A stretch of DNA of 64,000 nucleotides. Source: Aporrectodea caliginosa. Lineage: Eukaryota; Annelida; Clitellata; Crassiclitellata; Lumbricidae. The DNA is taken from positions 337,001-401,000 of the forward strand of contig JACEVL010000338.1 in NCBI GenBank assembly GCA_020284085.1, read 5' to 3'. A program made the translations under genes and the position numbers. Positions 12,412 through 24,189 of this stretch are shown here, in pieces. Position 1 is the first letter of the stretch, and each line of letters starts with the position of its first letter. The notes below the pieces were generated by a model. The model saw only the letters and a list, made by a program, of their open reading frames with translations. It searched no databases and had not been told where the DNA came from.

Positions 12412-12830
12412 TCTCTCTCTCTCTTCTCTCTCTATCGCTTCCCTTCTCTGTCTCTGACTCTGTCTCTCTCTGTCTCTCTCTTTCTCTCTGTATGTCTCTT
12501 TCTCTTTCCCTCTCTGTCTGTCTCTCTGTCTCTGACTCTGTCTCTGTCTATCTCTGTCTTTGTCTCTGTTTCTTACTCTTTTCTCTCTCTCTTTCATTGT
12601 CTATGTCTCTGTCTTTCTTGCTCTGTCTGCCTCTATCTATCTTATTCCATATCTCGTTCCCTCCTGGGATTTCTCATTCTCCTCCTTCTTCTCCATTCTC
12701 ACTGGCCTTCTCCCATCTCCTTTTCCTCCTCCTCCTCCTCCTCTTCCTCCTCCTCCTTCTTATCTTCCTCCTCCTCCTTCTCCTCCTTCTCCTTATCTTC
12801 CACTTCTTCCTTATCCTCGTTCTCCCAATG
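12412..12830. repeat. TCTC/TCTG then (TCC)n pyrimidine tract
   Basis: TCTC/TCTG to about 12630 and CTC/CTT to about 12830. Open frames on both strands are translations of it. Confidence 0.9.
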
Positions 12831-13199
12831 TCTTTTCCCTCTGTCCCTGTAATTGCCCTTCTCTCCTTGCACACGTAAAGCTGTCAACAGATATCGTAAA
12901 TGCGTTGTTTAATATGCAGGATCATCATCATCATCATTACCAGCCTCCTTCACCGGATGCAGAGAAATTGAGAAGATGCTCTCTCTGCCTCTCTTCTTCC
13001 TGTCTCTGCAACTGGTTATCATCATCAGTCTCCGCCCGAAGAAAACAACGATTTGCTGTTGAATAAGATGGGGATAAGGCAATGCCACGGATCACGAGAT
13101 AACAGTGACGCAGACAAGCAACGATACTAACAGGCATACACAGAGGAAGACAGATAGAGAGAAGCAGACAAAGAGGGATGCAGAGATACTGGGAATTAC

Positions 13200-13345
13200 A
13201 CAGACATACACGCGCAGTAAGACTTGCAGACAGAAAAGACACACAGACAGACACACAGAGACACACACAGAGAGACAAGAACATAGACAGACACACAGAC
13301 AGACAAGAACAGCTGACAGACCAACAGACAGACAGACACCCTGGC
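13200..13345. repeat. ACACAGAC/CAGA microsatellite
   Basis: Impure CACAGACA repeats. The overlapping open frames on both strands are T/Q/R/D-rich or C/V/S/L-rich and are repeat-derived. Confidence 0.85.
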
Positions 13346-13499
13346 GTTCATTATAATACATCAACGAAAATAATCAGAGAAAAGTTTCAGTGTAAGTTAA
13401 TCACCCAACTGCCAGACAATATACCGACACTGGCGTTCATTACTATACATTAATAATAATAATCTAATAATAAGTAATAAGTTAATCACCCAGATGCTA

Positions 13500-13520
13500 G
13501 CCAATAATAATAATAAATAC

Positions 13521-13555
<35 letters not shown>

Positions 13556-13556
13556 T

Positions 13557-13603
<47 letters not shown>

Positions 13604-13700
13604 AATAATAATAATAATAATAACTGATGAAGTCCCTGAAAAATCATGTATACCTAATAAAAATAAAATAAATAATAAAAATAATAATAATAATAATTAA
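13500..13700. repeat. Compound (AAT)n-(GAT)n-(AAT)n microsatellite
   Basis: AAT units to about 13555, (GAT)n to about 13600, AAT units to about 13622, then a second AAT cluster to 13697. The switches between units are sharp. Confidence 0.95.
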
Positions 13701-13812
13701 TAATTACTTGTACTTAAGATCTAGGTGCTTGTATTTTAAACCCCAAATACTTGTACTTGAGACATAAGTACCTGTACTTCAAACTACCTAAGTATATCCG
13801 GCTGGCTATTAC

Positions 13813-14284
13813 CTTGTGCGAAGCTGTTGAATCGGCAGAAGAACGCTCCTAAGACCCATCCTTCCGTCAGATTATCGACGAGATGAACCCACGAACAGAG
13901 CGACGTCACCATGACGTCAGAGACAGCCAGGTTAACGAGGAAGTAGTTGGTCGTAGTATGCATTCTTTTGTTCCTCCAGACAATGTAGATGACGAGACAG
14001 TTGCCGACGAGGGACAGTCCTATGACGACGCTGTACAGGGACACCTTCACGATGACCTCGAGCAGGCCTGGGTTGAGGCGTGGACCCAGGTACATCATCT
14101 GACTGAAATCATCGAAGTTGACCTGCTGGGCGTTCATGGACTGGACGGGGCAGGCCATCTCCTCCAACGATGCCTCCGCAGCGAAAGGGACGGAGGAGGG
14201 AGAGGAGAGGGTCGTCACTGGCGTCGAATTGTTGTCTTCCAGAGGAAAGCCGAAGAAGATGATGTCTGAACTGTGAAGGTCCAT
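13813..14284 (-). CDS. Rhodopsin-type neuropeptide GPCR, first coding exon (partial)
   Basis: This exon encodes an extracellular N-terminus of about 75 residues, then TM1, TM2 and the start of TM3 of a class A GPCR. Seen in the translation: GNCLVIYIVWRNKRMHT at the end of TM1 with the class A Asn, NYFLVNLAVSDVMVT in TM2 with the LAVSD form of the LAxxD motif, and EGWVLGAFFCRF with the conserved Trp and the disulphide Cys before TM3. The frame stops at CAAG followed by GTAATA, a plausible splice donor at 13812-13811, so later exons lie at lower coordinates or outside the window; none was found. The chosen Met starts MDLHSSD at 14284; an in-frame Met at 14407 is possible. From knowledge of the family, the pattern is like allatotropin/orexin, trissin or other peptide receptors. 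The ligand cannot be assigned. Confidence 0.82.
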
Positions 14285-14459
14285 CTTTACACTTCGAGAG
14301 ATTCTTCTTTCCAGTTCGTAAATATCCAGCTCTCGTCTTTCTTCTTTAGAATCTCTCTCACATTTTCCGAAGAGCAACTTCTTAATTGCTGCAACTAATA
14401 AGAACACACTTCCTTATCTCAGACACAACAATGCCCCCGCAACCGACAACATGTTGCAA

Positions 14460-14725
14460 CATCAAATAAATGATTGAAGGATTGAACGAACGAACTAACG
14501 AGTCAATGAATGACTGAATGAATGAATTGATGAATGAACAATGAGTGAATAAATGATAACTGAATGACTGAATAAATAAATGAGTGAATGATGAATGAAC
14601 GAACGAATTAAAAACGAACGAATTTATTAATTCATGAATGAATGAATGAAAGAAAGAAAAAAAAAGAAACAACTGAAGAACGAAAGAAATAAATAAAGAA
14701 AGAACGACAGAGGGGAAGAAAGAAA
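14460..14725. repeat. GAAT/GAAC/AAAG low-complexity tract
   Basis: Tetranucleotide-like (TGAA)n and (GAAC)n sequence grading into AAAGAA. It lies directly 5' of the GPCR exon on the minus strand. Confidence 0.85.
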
Positions 14726-15014
14726 CAAACAAATGTAACTATAAATGACGTCGAGTGATTTGTGATCTGCTGATTTGTTGACATACATACCTACACGATG
14801 TCAGTTGTGATCTAATGGACGACGTAGAGAGAGAGAGATGTCTTCTTCTTCTTCTCTTCTCTCTTTCTGTCGACTGCGTCTGTCGTCAACGGTGCCAGAT
14901 GTCGCTAGGTCGACGGCGCTTAACAGACAGACGGACGACGACTCAATGCGAAGAGGAGACTGCACACTGCGTCAAACCTCAGGTTGGTTCCTAGGACAGT
15001 CGACCATTCACAGA

Positions 15015-15260
15015 AGAGGCAGAGAGAGAGAGAGAGAGAGGGATAGAGAGAAGAGAGGGAGAGAGACAGAGAGAAGAGAGGTACAGAGAGACGACGAGAG
15101 ACTTGTAGTCTGTTGTCGGTGATGAGAGAGAGATGGAGAGAGACCACACAGACGACTCATTGAATCACAACAGCCCTCAGACGACGGATGGAGAGAGAAG
15201 GATAGGGAGAGAGACAGAGACAGCGATAGAACAAGAGGGAGAGGTACAGAGTACGTCGAT
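15015..15260. repeat. GA-rich tract
   Basis: Impure (GA)n with interspersed unique words. Two sub-blocks, near 15100-15180 and 15265-15370, share gacttgtag, tgttgtcggtgatga and gactcattgaat, indicating an old local duplication of about 190 bp. Confidence 0.75.
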
Positions 15261-15384
15261 GTCTTGTCCTGATGACTTGTAGGTTTGTCTGTTGTCGGGT
15301 GATGAGGCAGAGAGTTTATCAATGGATGCTAGCACCGATCAAAAACACACGACTCATTGAATGATCACATCTCGGCCCTCAGAC

Positions 15385-15530
15385 GACGCATGGATGAATG
15401 GATAGATAGATGGGTGGGTGGATGATGAATGGATGGATGAATGGATGGATGGATAGATGGGTGGGTGGATAGATGGGTGGGTGATGGGTGGGTGGGAGGG
15501 GATGGATGGGTGATTGGATAAATGAAGGCG
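15385..15530. repeat. (GGAT)n/(GGGT)n microsatellite
   Basis: ATGGATGG and GGGTGGGTGG repeats. Confidence 0.9.
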
Positions 15531-15639
15531 TTCGAGTTTGCGCATGCGCTGATCAGACCGGAAGTAAAATAATATGGTTGATATAATTAATATGGTCGTG
15601 GTTTACGAAGCCTTGATCACAGGTCGCACGATGGAGAAA

Positions 15640-15845
15640 TAGGTGGAAAGAAGAGAGGAAGGAGGAAGAAGGAGCAGGTGGAAGAGAGAGAGGAAAGATG
15701 AAGAAGGAAGAAGAGAAGGAAGAGAGGAGCAGGTGGAAGAGAGGGAGGAGAGATGAAGCAGGAAGAATAGGAGGAACCAGAGGAGGAAGAGGAGGAGAGC
15801 ATAGATGGAAGAGGAAGACAAGTAAGAGAAGTTGGAGGATTTGAA
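15640..15845. repeat. AGG/AAG purine tract
   Basis: Purine-rich sequence containing two imperfect copies of gagcaggtggaagagag. Confidence 0.75.
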
Positions 15846-15939
15846 TAATGAGAGAATGTAGTAATAGACATGAAGAGGAGAAATGGCAAAAAAGGAATAG
15901 AAGTCGTTGACTGACCTTATGAGAAACGGATCACTTACG

Positions 15940-17290
15940 AAGAACATGGATTGAAAGAAACGAGGAGCGAGACAGAGAGAGATATATAGACAGACACAGG
16001 AACAGAGAGCAGACCGGTTGGTTAGTGGCTACATCAGTTAGAGCGAGGGAGACATTGATGGGCTAAATCTCGGGCTAACACGGTCTATGCACACATACAA
16101 ATGACAGCAAATTTTTACCCGATTCTTGGGTAAAAGAAAGGAAAAATGTCTTCAATATGAGAACATTTGGAAAAGCAAGAAAATAGTCTAAGGCGAATAG
16201 TTTTTAAGTGCAAAAGAGTCTCAGAGAGACTGATGGAATGGCTTCGACGTCAGCGCTGTCTCTGCGGACAAAGCAAAGGCTTTTAATGTGAAGCCAACAG
16301 ATAGATGGATTTTTAATGCGTGAGGCAAGAACTGAAACTGTTTCAAGGAGAAGAAAAAATCTAAGAAATTGGAACAAGGTTAGACTTATGAGCAGAGGCT
16401 GAGAAGTAAGGAAGTTCTATTCGGTGAATCGCGTGTCCTATATGCTTCGCCTATGACGGTTCAAAGAGTTTAACGATCCTTCGCAAGTTGTTTGCTCAAA
16501 TCTATCTCCCGCATTAAACATAACGGTTTGGTATCGGCGTAAACGCTAAGTCCTGCGCTGCACCGGTCTCCATGTGTTGAACTTATGGGATCGTTCAATG
16601 CTGGCTCAATGGACTATCAGAGGGAAATGAGGGCCTATGCTAAGCCCCGCTGCCCCAGTGGGATATGAGAGGCTTTGGCGAGATGACGGTGACGTTGAGG
16701 CAAGTAATGCGACTATTATTGTGAAAATGCTGCTGTTGAAAGCAGAAACATTAAACGTTTATGTCTTCATGCAATTGCAAATATTCCAATGTGAGTGGCG
16801 ACAAATGTCTGCCATCGATCATTTGCTCAGCTAGAACTACGTTCAGCATATTATGAGTAAAGGACTAGCATTTATTTGCAACTGACAAGTGCACATGTAC
16901 TACATTGTAATACACCGATAACATGATTTCAAAATTAACTACGGCCTATAGCAGTAGCAAATTATGAAGTCACACGTGCACAACAAAAAATAGGCCTATG
17001 ATTAAAAATGCATCGATTAACAAAACTACTTTTAAACAACTTTCAGATTTAACAAAAGGCAGAATGAAAGGATGTCCTTTCTTGCGACGTAGCCTAAGTA
17101 CTTGTCCTCACGAACAGGTTGCAATAGCAGATGAATGCAATGGCCACCAAACTGTGATTTCTCTAAGAGCTTCCTGTCTGCTTGCGCAATAAAATTGTAG
17201 GGTCGACTCCTATGGTTCATTATAGCTTAAGGGAGAGAATTGATAGAGGTACGTGGTAGGTATGGAAAACCCACGTACACAACATAGATG
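15940..17290. other. Non-coding stretch, no gene seen
   Basis: Ordinary-composition DNA. Short frames at 16637-16834 and 16998-17192 have no recognisable domain, and no splice pattern links them. Confidence 0.45.
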
Positions 17291-17499
17291 GCTGACCAGT
17301 TCATAAAAAACAGCAGCAGCCTCTAGACGTGGACGTAATGACCGAGTGCCACGTCGACAGAAGGCAAAGTCCTAGATAGATAAAGAGAGCGATGGATAAA
17401 GAAAGGTTGCCACGTAACCAAGAGAGGGACAACTCGAATGTCTGACCATACACTGTGTCCTAGGACGCACCAACGATTCTGAATAAGTATAAAGCTGTA

Positions 17500-17645
17500 G
17501 GCTTCGTACAGTAACTGGTAGAGATCGCAGTCGAAATCCGTCGCTGCCCGTACTCTGGCAGTGCCAGTCCCAAACCTAAGGAAAGAAGGAGGGCGACGCT
17601 TATCATCTTTTTTATGACACATCGTCGTTAAGAAGTTCGTCAGAG
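17500..17645 (-). repeat. Dispersed repeat (ggagggcgac / gtgccagtccca type)
   Basis: Contains cagtgccagtcccaa, gaaggagggcgac and tgacacatcgtcgttaa in an order shared with 46310-46400 and, in reverse, with 24425-24525. An unclassified interspersed repeat. Confidence 0.65.
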
Positions 17646-17680
17646 ATTTATATTCCAGGTTTGTCATAATTGTTGTACTT

Positions 17681-18092
17681 CAGTCAGTCAGTCAGTCAAT
17701 CACTCACTCACTCAGTCAGTCAGTCAGTGAGTCAGTCAGTCAGTCAGTCACTCAGTCAGTCAGTCAGTCAGTCAGTCAGTCACTCAGTCAGTCAGTCAGT
17801 CAGTCAGTCAGTCAGTCAGTCAGTCAGTCAGTCAGTCAGTCAGTCAGTCAGTCAGTCAGTCAGTCAGTCAGTCAGTCAGTCAGTCAGTCAGTCAGTCAGT
17901 CAGTCAGTCAGTCAGTCAGTCAGTCAGTCAGTCAGTCAGTCAGTCAGTCAGTCAGTCAGTCAGTCAGTCAGTCAGTCAGTCAGTCAGTCAGTCAGTCAGT
18001 CAGTCAGTCAGTCAGTCAGTCAGTCAGTCAGTCAGTCAGTCAGTCAGTCAGTCAGTCAGTCAGTCAGTCAGTCAGTCAGTCAGTCAGTCAGT
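17681..18092. repeat. Very long (CAGT)n microsatellite
   Basis: About 410 bp of CAGT. It has a few CACT/GAGT variants before about 17785 and then about 300 bp without interruption. The SQSVSQSV frame across it is a translation of the repeat. Confidence 0.97.
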
Positions 18093-18164
18093 TTATCAGA
18101 AGTCCCAACTGTAGGTAAAACACTCAGAATTTGGTGTCATCAGTTTCCTAATATTACTTAATTA

Positions 18165-18410
18165 ATAGTAACTTTTACCCGGCGTTCGCCCGGGTTTTCC
18201 TCCGGGTTTTCTCAGCGCCCGTGTATTTGAATTTAGCGACATCTTCGTCAGCGCCCGTGAATTTGAATTTAACGATGTGAAAACGTGTGTCTCCTCTGGC
18301 GACTTTACGCGCTGGCTTGAAATTGTATAAAAATACAACTCTATACAATTGTACTCCTGCGTAGCTAGAATTCAATGGCATTGAGACTCTGACCAGTGAC
18401 CACATCGAAA
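18165..18410. repeat. Probable interspersed repeat with GC-rich end
   Basis: Contains a GC-rich end (acccggcgttcgcccgggtt) and an internal direct repeat, tcagcgcccgtg followed by atttgaattta, present twice about 37 bp apart. It begins where the (CAGT)n tract and a short spacer end. The class is uncertain; an RTE-like or other LINE 3' end is possible. Confidence 0.45.
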
Positions 18411-19440
18411 CTTAAAATGTCCAAATATCGGAATTTAAAGTCAAATTTGAGTCGAAATATAGTTGGGTTGAGATCTATAGAAATTCAAATGAAAACGTTC
18501 GTTAAAAATTTCGTATCGCAAAGTGTTGCAATCTAGAATCAGCGTAGCTTCAGAAATTCTTCTTGTAAATCAACGGTCATCGTGATTGGTTGCGAATTTC
18601 AGAGCGTTGACCTATATGCTACGTGTGACGTAAGATTGCATATTTAATTAGCGTACGTGACGTGAACAAATGGCCTTACATGGCCATGGTGTAAGAGACC
18701 GGTATTGAGATAGGTGAAGTTAATGTAAAAGTTGGAAATTTAAAATGGCCATATATCGGCGTTTAAATGAAATTGCGAGCTGAAAATAGTCGCCCTTGAT
18801 CATGCCGTGGCGTAATAATGTTCTGTAAAATTTTGTAAATCGCTAAAGCGTTCCGTTTCGGAGCCTTTAGACAACGGACAAACAAACATTCGGAAGGACA
18901 ACGTAAACAAAGTAAGACTTATATTATGTGATTAATGTGTAAGTGTAACTTGTACTACGCTTATCTATTCTTCGTTCTTACTCATAATATTGGTACCACA
19001 ATGTAAAATGAATGGAACTATCAACTCTCCAAAACTCTTCAAATTAAAAAAATGCATTACGTGTTCAATTACTAAATGATGCCATTCTTATTATTAGCTC
19101 TATCGTAATACTGTTAAATTAGGGTGTGTCAATTGAAGGGTCAAAGGATGTTTTTTCGAACTTCACAAACTATTAGTGATGAATTGTGCATTCATGCATG
19201 CTGAATCAAATCAGTGTAGCTTCAGAAACAGCTGATAAAGAACGCCAGCTGCTTCAATTTACAGTTGAAATGAGCTATATATACACACAATCGATTTTAA
19301 CGTACAGTAGAACTGAAGAAAATCTGTAGCCACACATTGTCACACTTTCAGTAGCAAATGTCATTTGTGAGGTCAAGTTCATGTAATTGTACAAAATCAA
19401 CCAAAGACAATCGTCTTCACCTCTTCAGTATGCTGTTTGA
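18410..19440. other. Non-coding stretch, possibly continuation of an interspersed repeat
   Basis: AT-rich. The cgttccgtttcggagccttt block near 18850 looks like repeat sequence rather than gene. No exon was seen. Confidence 0.35.
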
Positions 19441-19975
19441 TCAATTGTAGATGGACACGAACCAGTTAACAATATAAACCTCAACACAGAACTCCAAAAT
19501 CATCCTCAAACTGTTCAGATTCTTTCCTTTTACATTATGCTTGGAGATCCAAATTCTCATGAACCTCAGAGTCGTTGTGAACCACCTGCCGTGGGAGACA
19601 GGTCCGATCTCCAACAGAGCAAGATCCTTCGCCGAAACTCCTGTCCTAATTGCAGTTACAGTTCTGTCGCCATCGCTCTGATCTGCGCTTAACTCTGTCA
19701 CTACTTCATCGCTGAGCTGAGGGAGGCTTCCCTCTGTCCTCTCCTCCTCTTCTGTGGTTCGTTTATCACTCTTCATTCGGAATTTTGTTCCCATCATCCT
19801 TTTTTAACATGCCTTTCCATCTGTAGCAATTATTATTGTCGTCTAGCCTAGTCTCCGGGAGGTTAACTGTTCCTATCTGATGAGGTCCAATGCTTCCAAC
19901 TATTTCTCTTTGACCTTTGATGAAAGCTAACTCTATCACGGAAATCTTTTTCCCTCTGTGGCTAAATTCTAACAC
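19441..19975 (-). pseudogene. Remnant of a transposon-like protein
   Basis: Two overlapping minus-strand frames (19766-19975 and 19441-19797) give GPVSHGRWFTTTLRFMRIW followed by a hydrophobic FCVEVYIVNWF segment. This resembles the region of the LFDIAH/HWDGK invertebrate multicopy family (see 39708-41704) where an H-A-R-W motif precedes aromatic helices ending in a VxxWF motif. The resemblance is from memory. The frame change between the two parts and the lack of other domains indicate a decayed fragment. Confidence 0.4.
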
Positions 19976-20181
19976 GCTTTAGTATTCTATAAATTGAAAA
20001 TTCATGAGTGAAAGACATTACTACACTGTAATATTACATTAATAAAGTAACAATACGCAATGTTACACATTAAAAACACAAGAAACTCATATTAGAGCAT
20101 TTTCAAATAATCCAGCTAGCTTCATATTAATTTTGTGACTCAGTTGCTTCAAAAACTGAGTTCGACTTTCGAAATCTCAAG

Positions 20182-20349
20182 ATGAGTGATATCTGGATAC
20201 GAAAGATGAAGACGTACTTTCGTCGATTCGATTTCGATAATGATGGCGTCATTAGTCGAGAAGATTTTGAACGCATGCCAGAGACGTTCAGCGGACTGGA
20301 AACGACGGATTCAGCGGCAAAGGAAAAATCTCGACACCAGTTTAGTAAC
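20182..20349 (+). CDS. Sarcoplasmic calcium-binding protein, exon 1
   Basis: Encodes the N-terminus of an invertebrate EF-hand calcium buffer of the SCP family. The start MSDIWIRKMKTYFRRFDFD fits annelid SCPs, which begin SDLWVQKMKTYF. EF-hand 1 has a complete loop at residues 17-28 (D17, D19, D21, G22, I24, acidic 28). The Met has a good context (caagATGa), and no signal peptide is expected for a cytosolic protein. The exon ends at AAC before GTGAGT, a strong donor in phase 0. A weaker alternative donor, GTAACG, lies 5 bp upstream. The partner exon is at about 20955-21309. Confidence 0.78.
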
Positions 20350-20954
20350 GTGAGTAGGTTTCTATGGTTATGTATGCAATCCCTGGCATCCGTTTGAAGG
20401 CACTCATGACGCAGAGACTTAAAGGAAGATACTCTAAGCCAGAGGTGTCAAAAGTCCTGCCTGAGGATCATATCTGACTCGCCCACGATGTTTCTCTGGT
20501 CCACTGAGTCTCACCTAAACGACTACACAATTTGAGAATATAAGTTCAAATATGTAATGTATCATTGCTTTTGAGGCGAAATCAAATTGCTGTGCTAGCA
20601 ATAGACCAGTCAATAGGCCTACTAAATCCTCATTCCGCTATAGAGGTTTCTGAGAATGAAGATCAAAATTAAGACTCTTTGTATGCTCAAAAACACCATT
20701 TGAGATTTAGTTTTGCAAAATATTTCTGTTGACGGGCTCACCGAACCCTTTCCCAGACCCCCAGACCCCATTTTTACAGGCCCCTTCACCACTCTGACCC
20801 GTCACTTGCTGGAAAATATTGCCACTGGTCCGCCATTAAATTTAGATTTGATGCCCTTTCTCTAAGGGGTTACCGTTGGCCTTTATTTCCAAACGCAAAT
20901 AAATGAAACGAAGTTTTAAAAACACTGTCGGCCAGAGTTGTTCTAAAGACTCAG

Positions 20955-21309
20955 ATTGGATCGCCCCCTCTTCAACAACTTGTCAAACGCTACATAACCC
21001 CCTGCAGGAACAACAGATGACGTTTTGCTAACCGAAGACCTGTTCATTGCATCTGTTAGGATGCAAAGGGATGATGCTGCATTTAGGAAGAACATCAGCG
21101 ATTTAATGACTAGCATCTTCACTTCTATGGATGTCAAAGAGGAACGATATCTCAGCTACGACGAGTTTCACAGAGTCTATAGAAATGTCGGCTTCGTCGA
21201 ACCCGACTTCACAAAGGAAGGATATGACGCCATCGACACCAACGACGATGGTAAGATCAGCTTCGAAGAGTTCGCAAAGGCTGCTGTTGATTACATCTGT
21301 TCAGATTAG
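20955..21309 (+). CDS. Sarcoplasmic calcium-binding protein, exon 2 (frame problem near 21000)
   Basis: From about 21004 the frame reads AGTTDDVLLTEDLFIASV, then a degenerate EF-hand 3 (DVKEERYLSYDEF), then a canonical EF-hand 4 (DTNDDGKISFEEF) and a C-terminal helix ending in a stop at 21307-21309. This matches the second half of SCPs, whose family length is about 175-190 residues. A possible acceptor (gactcag) ends at 20954, and phase 0 from exon 1 then reads LQQLVKRYITP. A run of five C at 20998-21002 throws this out of frame; one C fewer would join it to PAGTTDD. Otherwise acceptors at 21007 or 21016 could be used with the weak GTAACG donor, losing the conserved Trp-containing helix. The exon start is therefore uncertain. 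Confidence 0.7.
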
Positions 21310-21955
21310 GAAAGCACCACTGCGGCGTTAGGTCTTATCCATTAGGTTCTTCATTTGCTCAGCTCACAATCGCCTTTTGAAGGTATTCACCCAGAGACGA
21401 GCACTGAGGAAAGAAGCAAAGAACCGGAAAAAGAGGCATAGAGCTTTTAATTTCCGTATACTTTCATACATTGCTGCATAAAAACCCATCATTCGCTCTA
21501 TGTAAAAAGATAACACTCGTGATAATGCTAGCTTGAATGTTTGCACCGATTTCCTGTTAGTTTTAATTCAAATGGAGGGTCTATTAAAGTTCACAACTAT
21601 GACTGCGTTTTTAGACTTTTTCAAAACTGTTTATAATATTGCATCGGTGTTTCCCCTACTGACACTGTGCTGCTTTTTTCATTATTTTGGACTGCTATCA
21701 ACTGAAACCGTTTATCGCACGCGAATAGAGATTATCTTACTTAGACGCAACAGTCGGTGCTTGCTTAGTTCGTCTTTTTAGCTGAAGTATGGGTTCGCTT
21801 TCCATTTATCAACAGGCAAAAACATGAACGTCGAAGACGATGTGTACGGAAATAGAAAGAAAAGCACAATAATATAAATCTATGTCTAAATCTACGGAAG
21901 TAATTTTTTTACACTAAATAGAAAGAAAGTTCATTAAATCTACAGTGAACAGCTT
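21310..21955. other. 3' flank of the SCP gene, no further gene seen
   Basis: AT-rich sequence without a recognised exon or element. Confidence 0.4.
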
Positions 21956-21959
21956 TATT

Positions 21960-22140
21960 TGGTTCCTCCACCCTTAAAGGACAATAAGCAACACTCAAAG
22001 CATAATAAATGAGGACAACGACTCGTCCACTGTCCTCTCTGTCTTAAGGGACAATAAGAGAACAATTTGTACTCATGTGTCCAATAATTTCGGGGACAAC
22101 GATTGGTCTTGTCCTCTCTGTCCTCAAAGGACAATGAACA
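21960..22140. repeat. Imperfect tandem repeat (cctctctgtc...aaggacaat)
   Basis: Two to three diverged copies of a unit of about 85-90 bp, each with tgtcctctctgtc followed by aagggacaata and, later, gaggacaacga. Confidence 0.7.
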
Positions 22141-22469
22141 CGTATACTCTCGACAAGGTACGAAAAGACATTCATTGCGACGTCGACTTAGTAGTAAGAA
22201 TAATAGTGCGCCTCATAAATTGTCCTCCTAAGAAGATCAGTCTGCTTGAGCTTAATTCTGAAGGGATTTTCTTCAGCCGCGGGATTTGAACCGAGGCGTG
22301 AAAGGAGGAAAGACGGGGTCGCCTCTCTTACCAGTAAAGCCAGATTAATTGGTCAGAGGGGAATCGACAGGGATGAAGAAGAAAAAGAAAAGCAGTGTCT
22401 TAAGCTAACCCTGAGGCAGCCATGAAGACTATGAGGTGAGGACTATGAGGACTATGAGGTGTTAGCGAC

Positions 22470-22665
22470 TTCAGTTAATTGTCCTCGGAATATGAAAGCG
22501 GATGGCCAGTCCTCTCCCTCACCGTCTCATCTTCCCACCAACAGTGTACGGTCAGTGTACTCATTGTAGCTGAGTTGGCTAGGAGGCGCAGGTGGAGCAG
22601 AAATCTCGAACCAGATTTCTGCTCTCTGACGGGGATTTGAACCACCAGACCTCTATCATGCACCT
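22470..22665 (-). mobile_element. SINE-like dispersed repeat (reverse of 4830-5055)
   Basis: The reverse complement carries ggttcaaatccc, gagagcagaaatct, tagccaactcagctac and repeated gtacactg blocks, in the same order as 4830-5055. Confidence 0.58.
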
Positions 22666-22782
22666 CATTCTGCGACTAAGAAAGAGAGCAATTTAAAGGT
22701 GAAAGTGCCTCTAGTCAACGGTGATGATAATTGCGCTGATGATCCTTCAAGGATTACTTTATATTAGACCTATATTATATTA

Positions 22783-22845
22783 TATTGTATTGTACATGTA
22801 TTGTATTTGGCTATTTATAAAGCGCTTCTCATAATAGACTATCTA
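22783..22845 (-). mobile_element. 3' tail of a retroelement (aagcgctttataaatagcc type)
   Basis: The reverse complement contains gagaagcgctttataaatag and ccaaatacaat repeats. It matches 28630-28690 and 40988-41055. Confidence 0.7.
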
Positions 22846-22984
22846 TATAAGGATAAATAGATGAAGACACAAATATATATTATGTATACATATAGTTAAT
22901 GATAAATTGATTAATACATAAAAAAATAACTCTATATATTTATTTCTGATGACGAGACCATTTAGTCCAACAACAACAACATCC

Positions 22985-23230
22985 AGAAGTGATGATAATG
23001 ATAAAACATTTTATTAAATTCTCTGACAGTGAATCAGTGCGACAGCAGAACGACAAAATTATGGCAACGGTGATGAAGATAACCTAATTCAAAGACGTGA
23101 AGATAACCTAATTCAAAGACGATGACTGCAACGAAGATGAAGAACCTAGGAGATGAAGATGACGATGAAGAAAAGGGTGAAGACGATAGCGTTGAAGAGG
23201 AAGAAGGAGGTGGTAGTGAATTTATGGGAT
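22985..23230. other. Non-coding; short direct repeat
   Basis: The 20-bp block gaagataacctaattcaaag occurs twice in tandem at about 23074-23120, followed by GATGAAGA-rich sequence. No gene. Confidence 0.5.
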
Positions 23231-23289
23231 TCAACAGACTGGAGATGGACTGGACATTAGACGCCTCAGATTCTAACTATCATGGAGAC

Positions 23290-23397
23290 AAAAGAGAGTG
23301 ACAAAAGAAAGTGACAAAAGAGAGTGACAAAAGAGAGTGACAAAAGAAAGTGACAAAAGAGAGTGACAAAAGAGAGTGACAAAAGAGAGTGACAGAA
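23290..23397. repeat. 13-bp minisatellite (agtgacaaaagag)
   Basis: Eight near-identical 13-bp units, then a GACA/GA tract to about 23610. Confidence 0.9.
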
Positions 23398-23399
23398 TA

Positions 23400-23537
23400 G
23401 ACCACAGAGTGAGACAGACAGACAGATGGTCAGACAGAGACACAGACAGAGACACAGAGTGCGACCAAGAGAGACATATAGACAGAGACGCTGGGCGAGA
23501 GAGACAGACACAGAGAGAGAGAGAGACAGAGAGAGAC

Positions 23538-23588
<51 letters not shown>

Positions 23589-23610
23589 GAGAGAGAAGAA
23601 GAGAGGAGGT
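23400..23610. repeat. GACA/GA microsatellite
   Basis: GACACAGA repeats to about 23500 followed by (GA)n/(GAGAGACA)n. Confidence 0.9.
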
Positions 23611-23897
23611 GATAACGTAGACCTTATCATTTTGTGGTCATAGAGAAAGCGAAGGGTATTTATTTTCAAACCTGTTGTCACGATTCTGATGAAACTGCGT
23701 TCATGTCATCCATATTATTACTATTCTTCGGAAGAAACACAAACGCCGATGGCTGAGATCGATGACTTGGTCAGAAGCACTCTCTCGAACGCAGTCTCAC
23801 TCTGGCTATAAGGGGTCAGATAAGAACTCAATTCTAGACAACAGTGTGCTTCGATTTCTCCTACATGTTTCTATAGTAGGCCTATTGCTTTAGGAAA

Positions 23898-24112
<215 letters not shown>

Positions 24113-24189
24113 GAACGAAAGAGACAGAGAGACAGCTTGCAAAAATCTATTATTACTTTGCTCAAGGTGCTGAAAGCCTATTTATTCTA

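Noticed and set aside
17670..18161. Open frame of SQSV repeats
   Set aside because: It follows the (CAGT)n microsatellite exactly, and there is no unique flanking protein.
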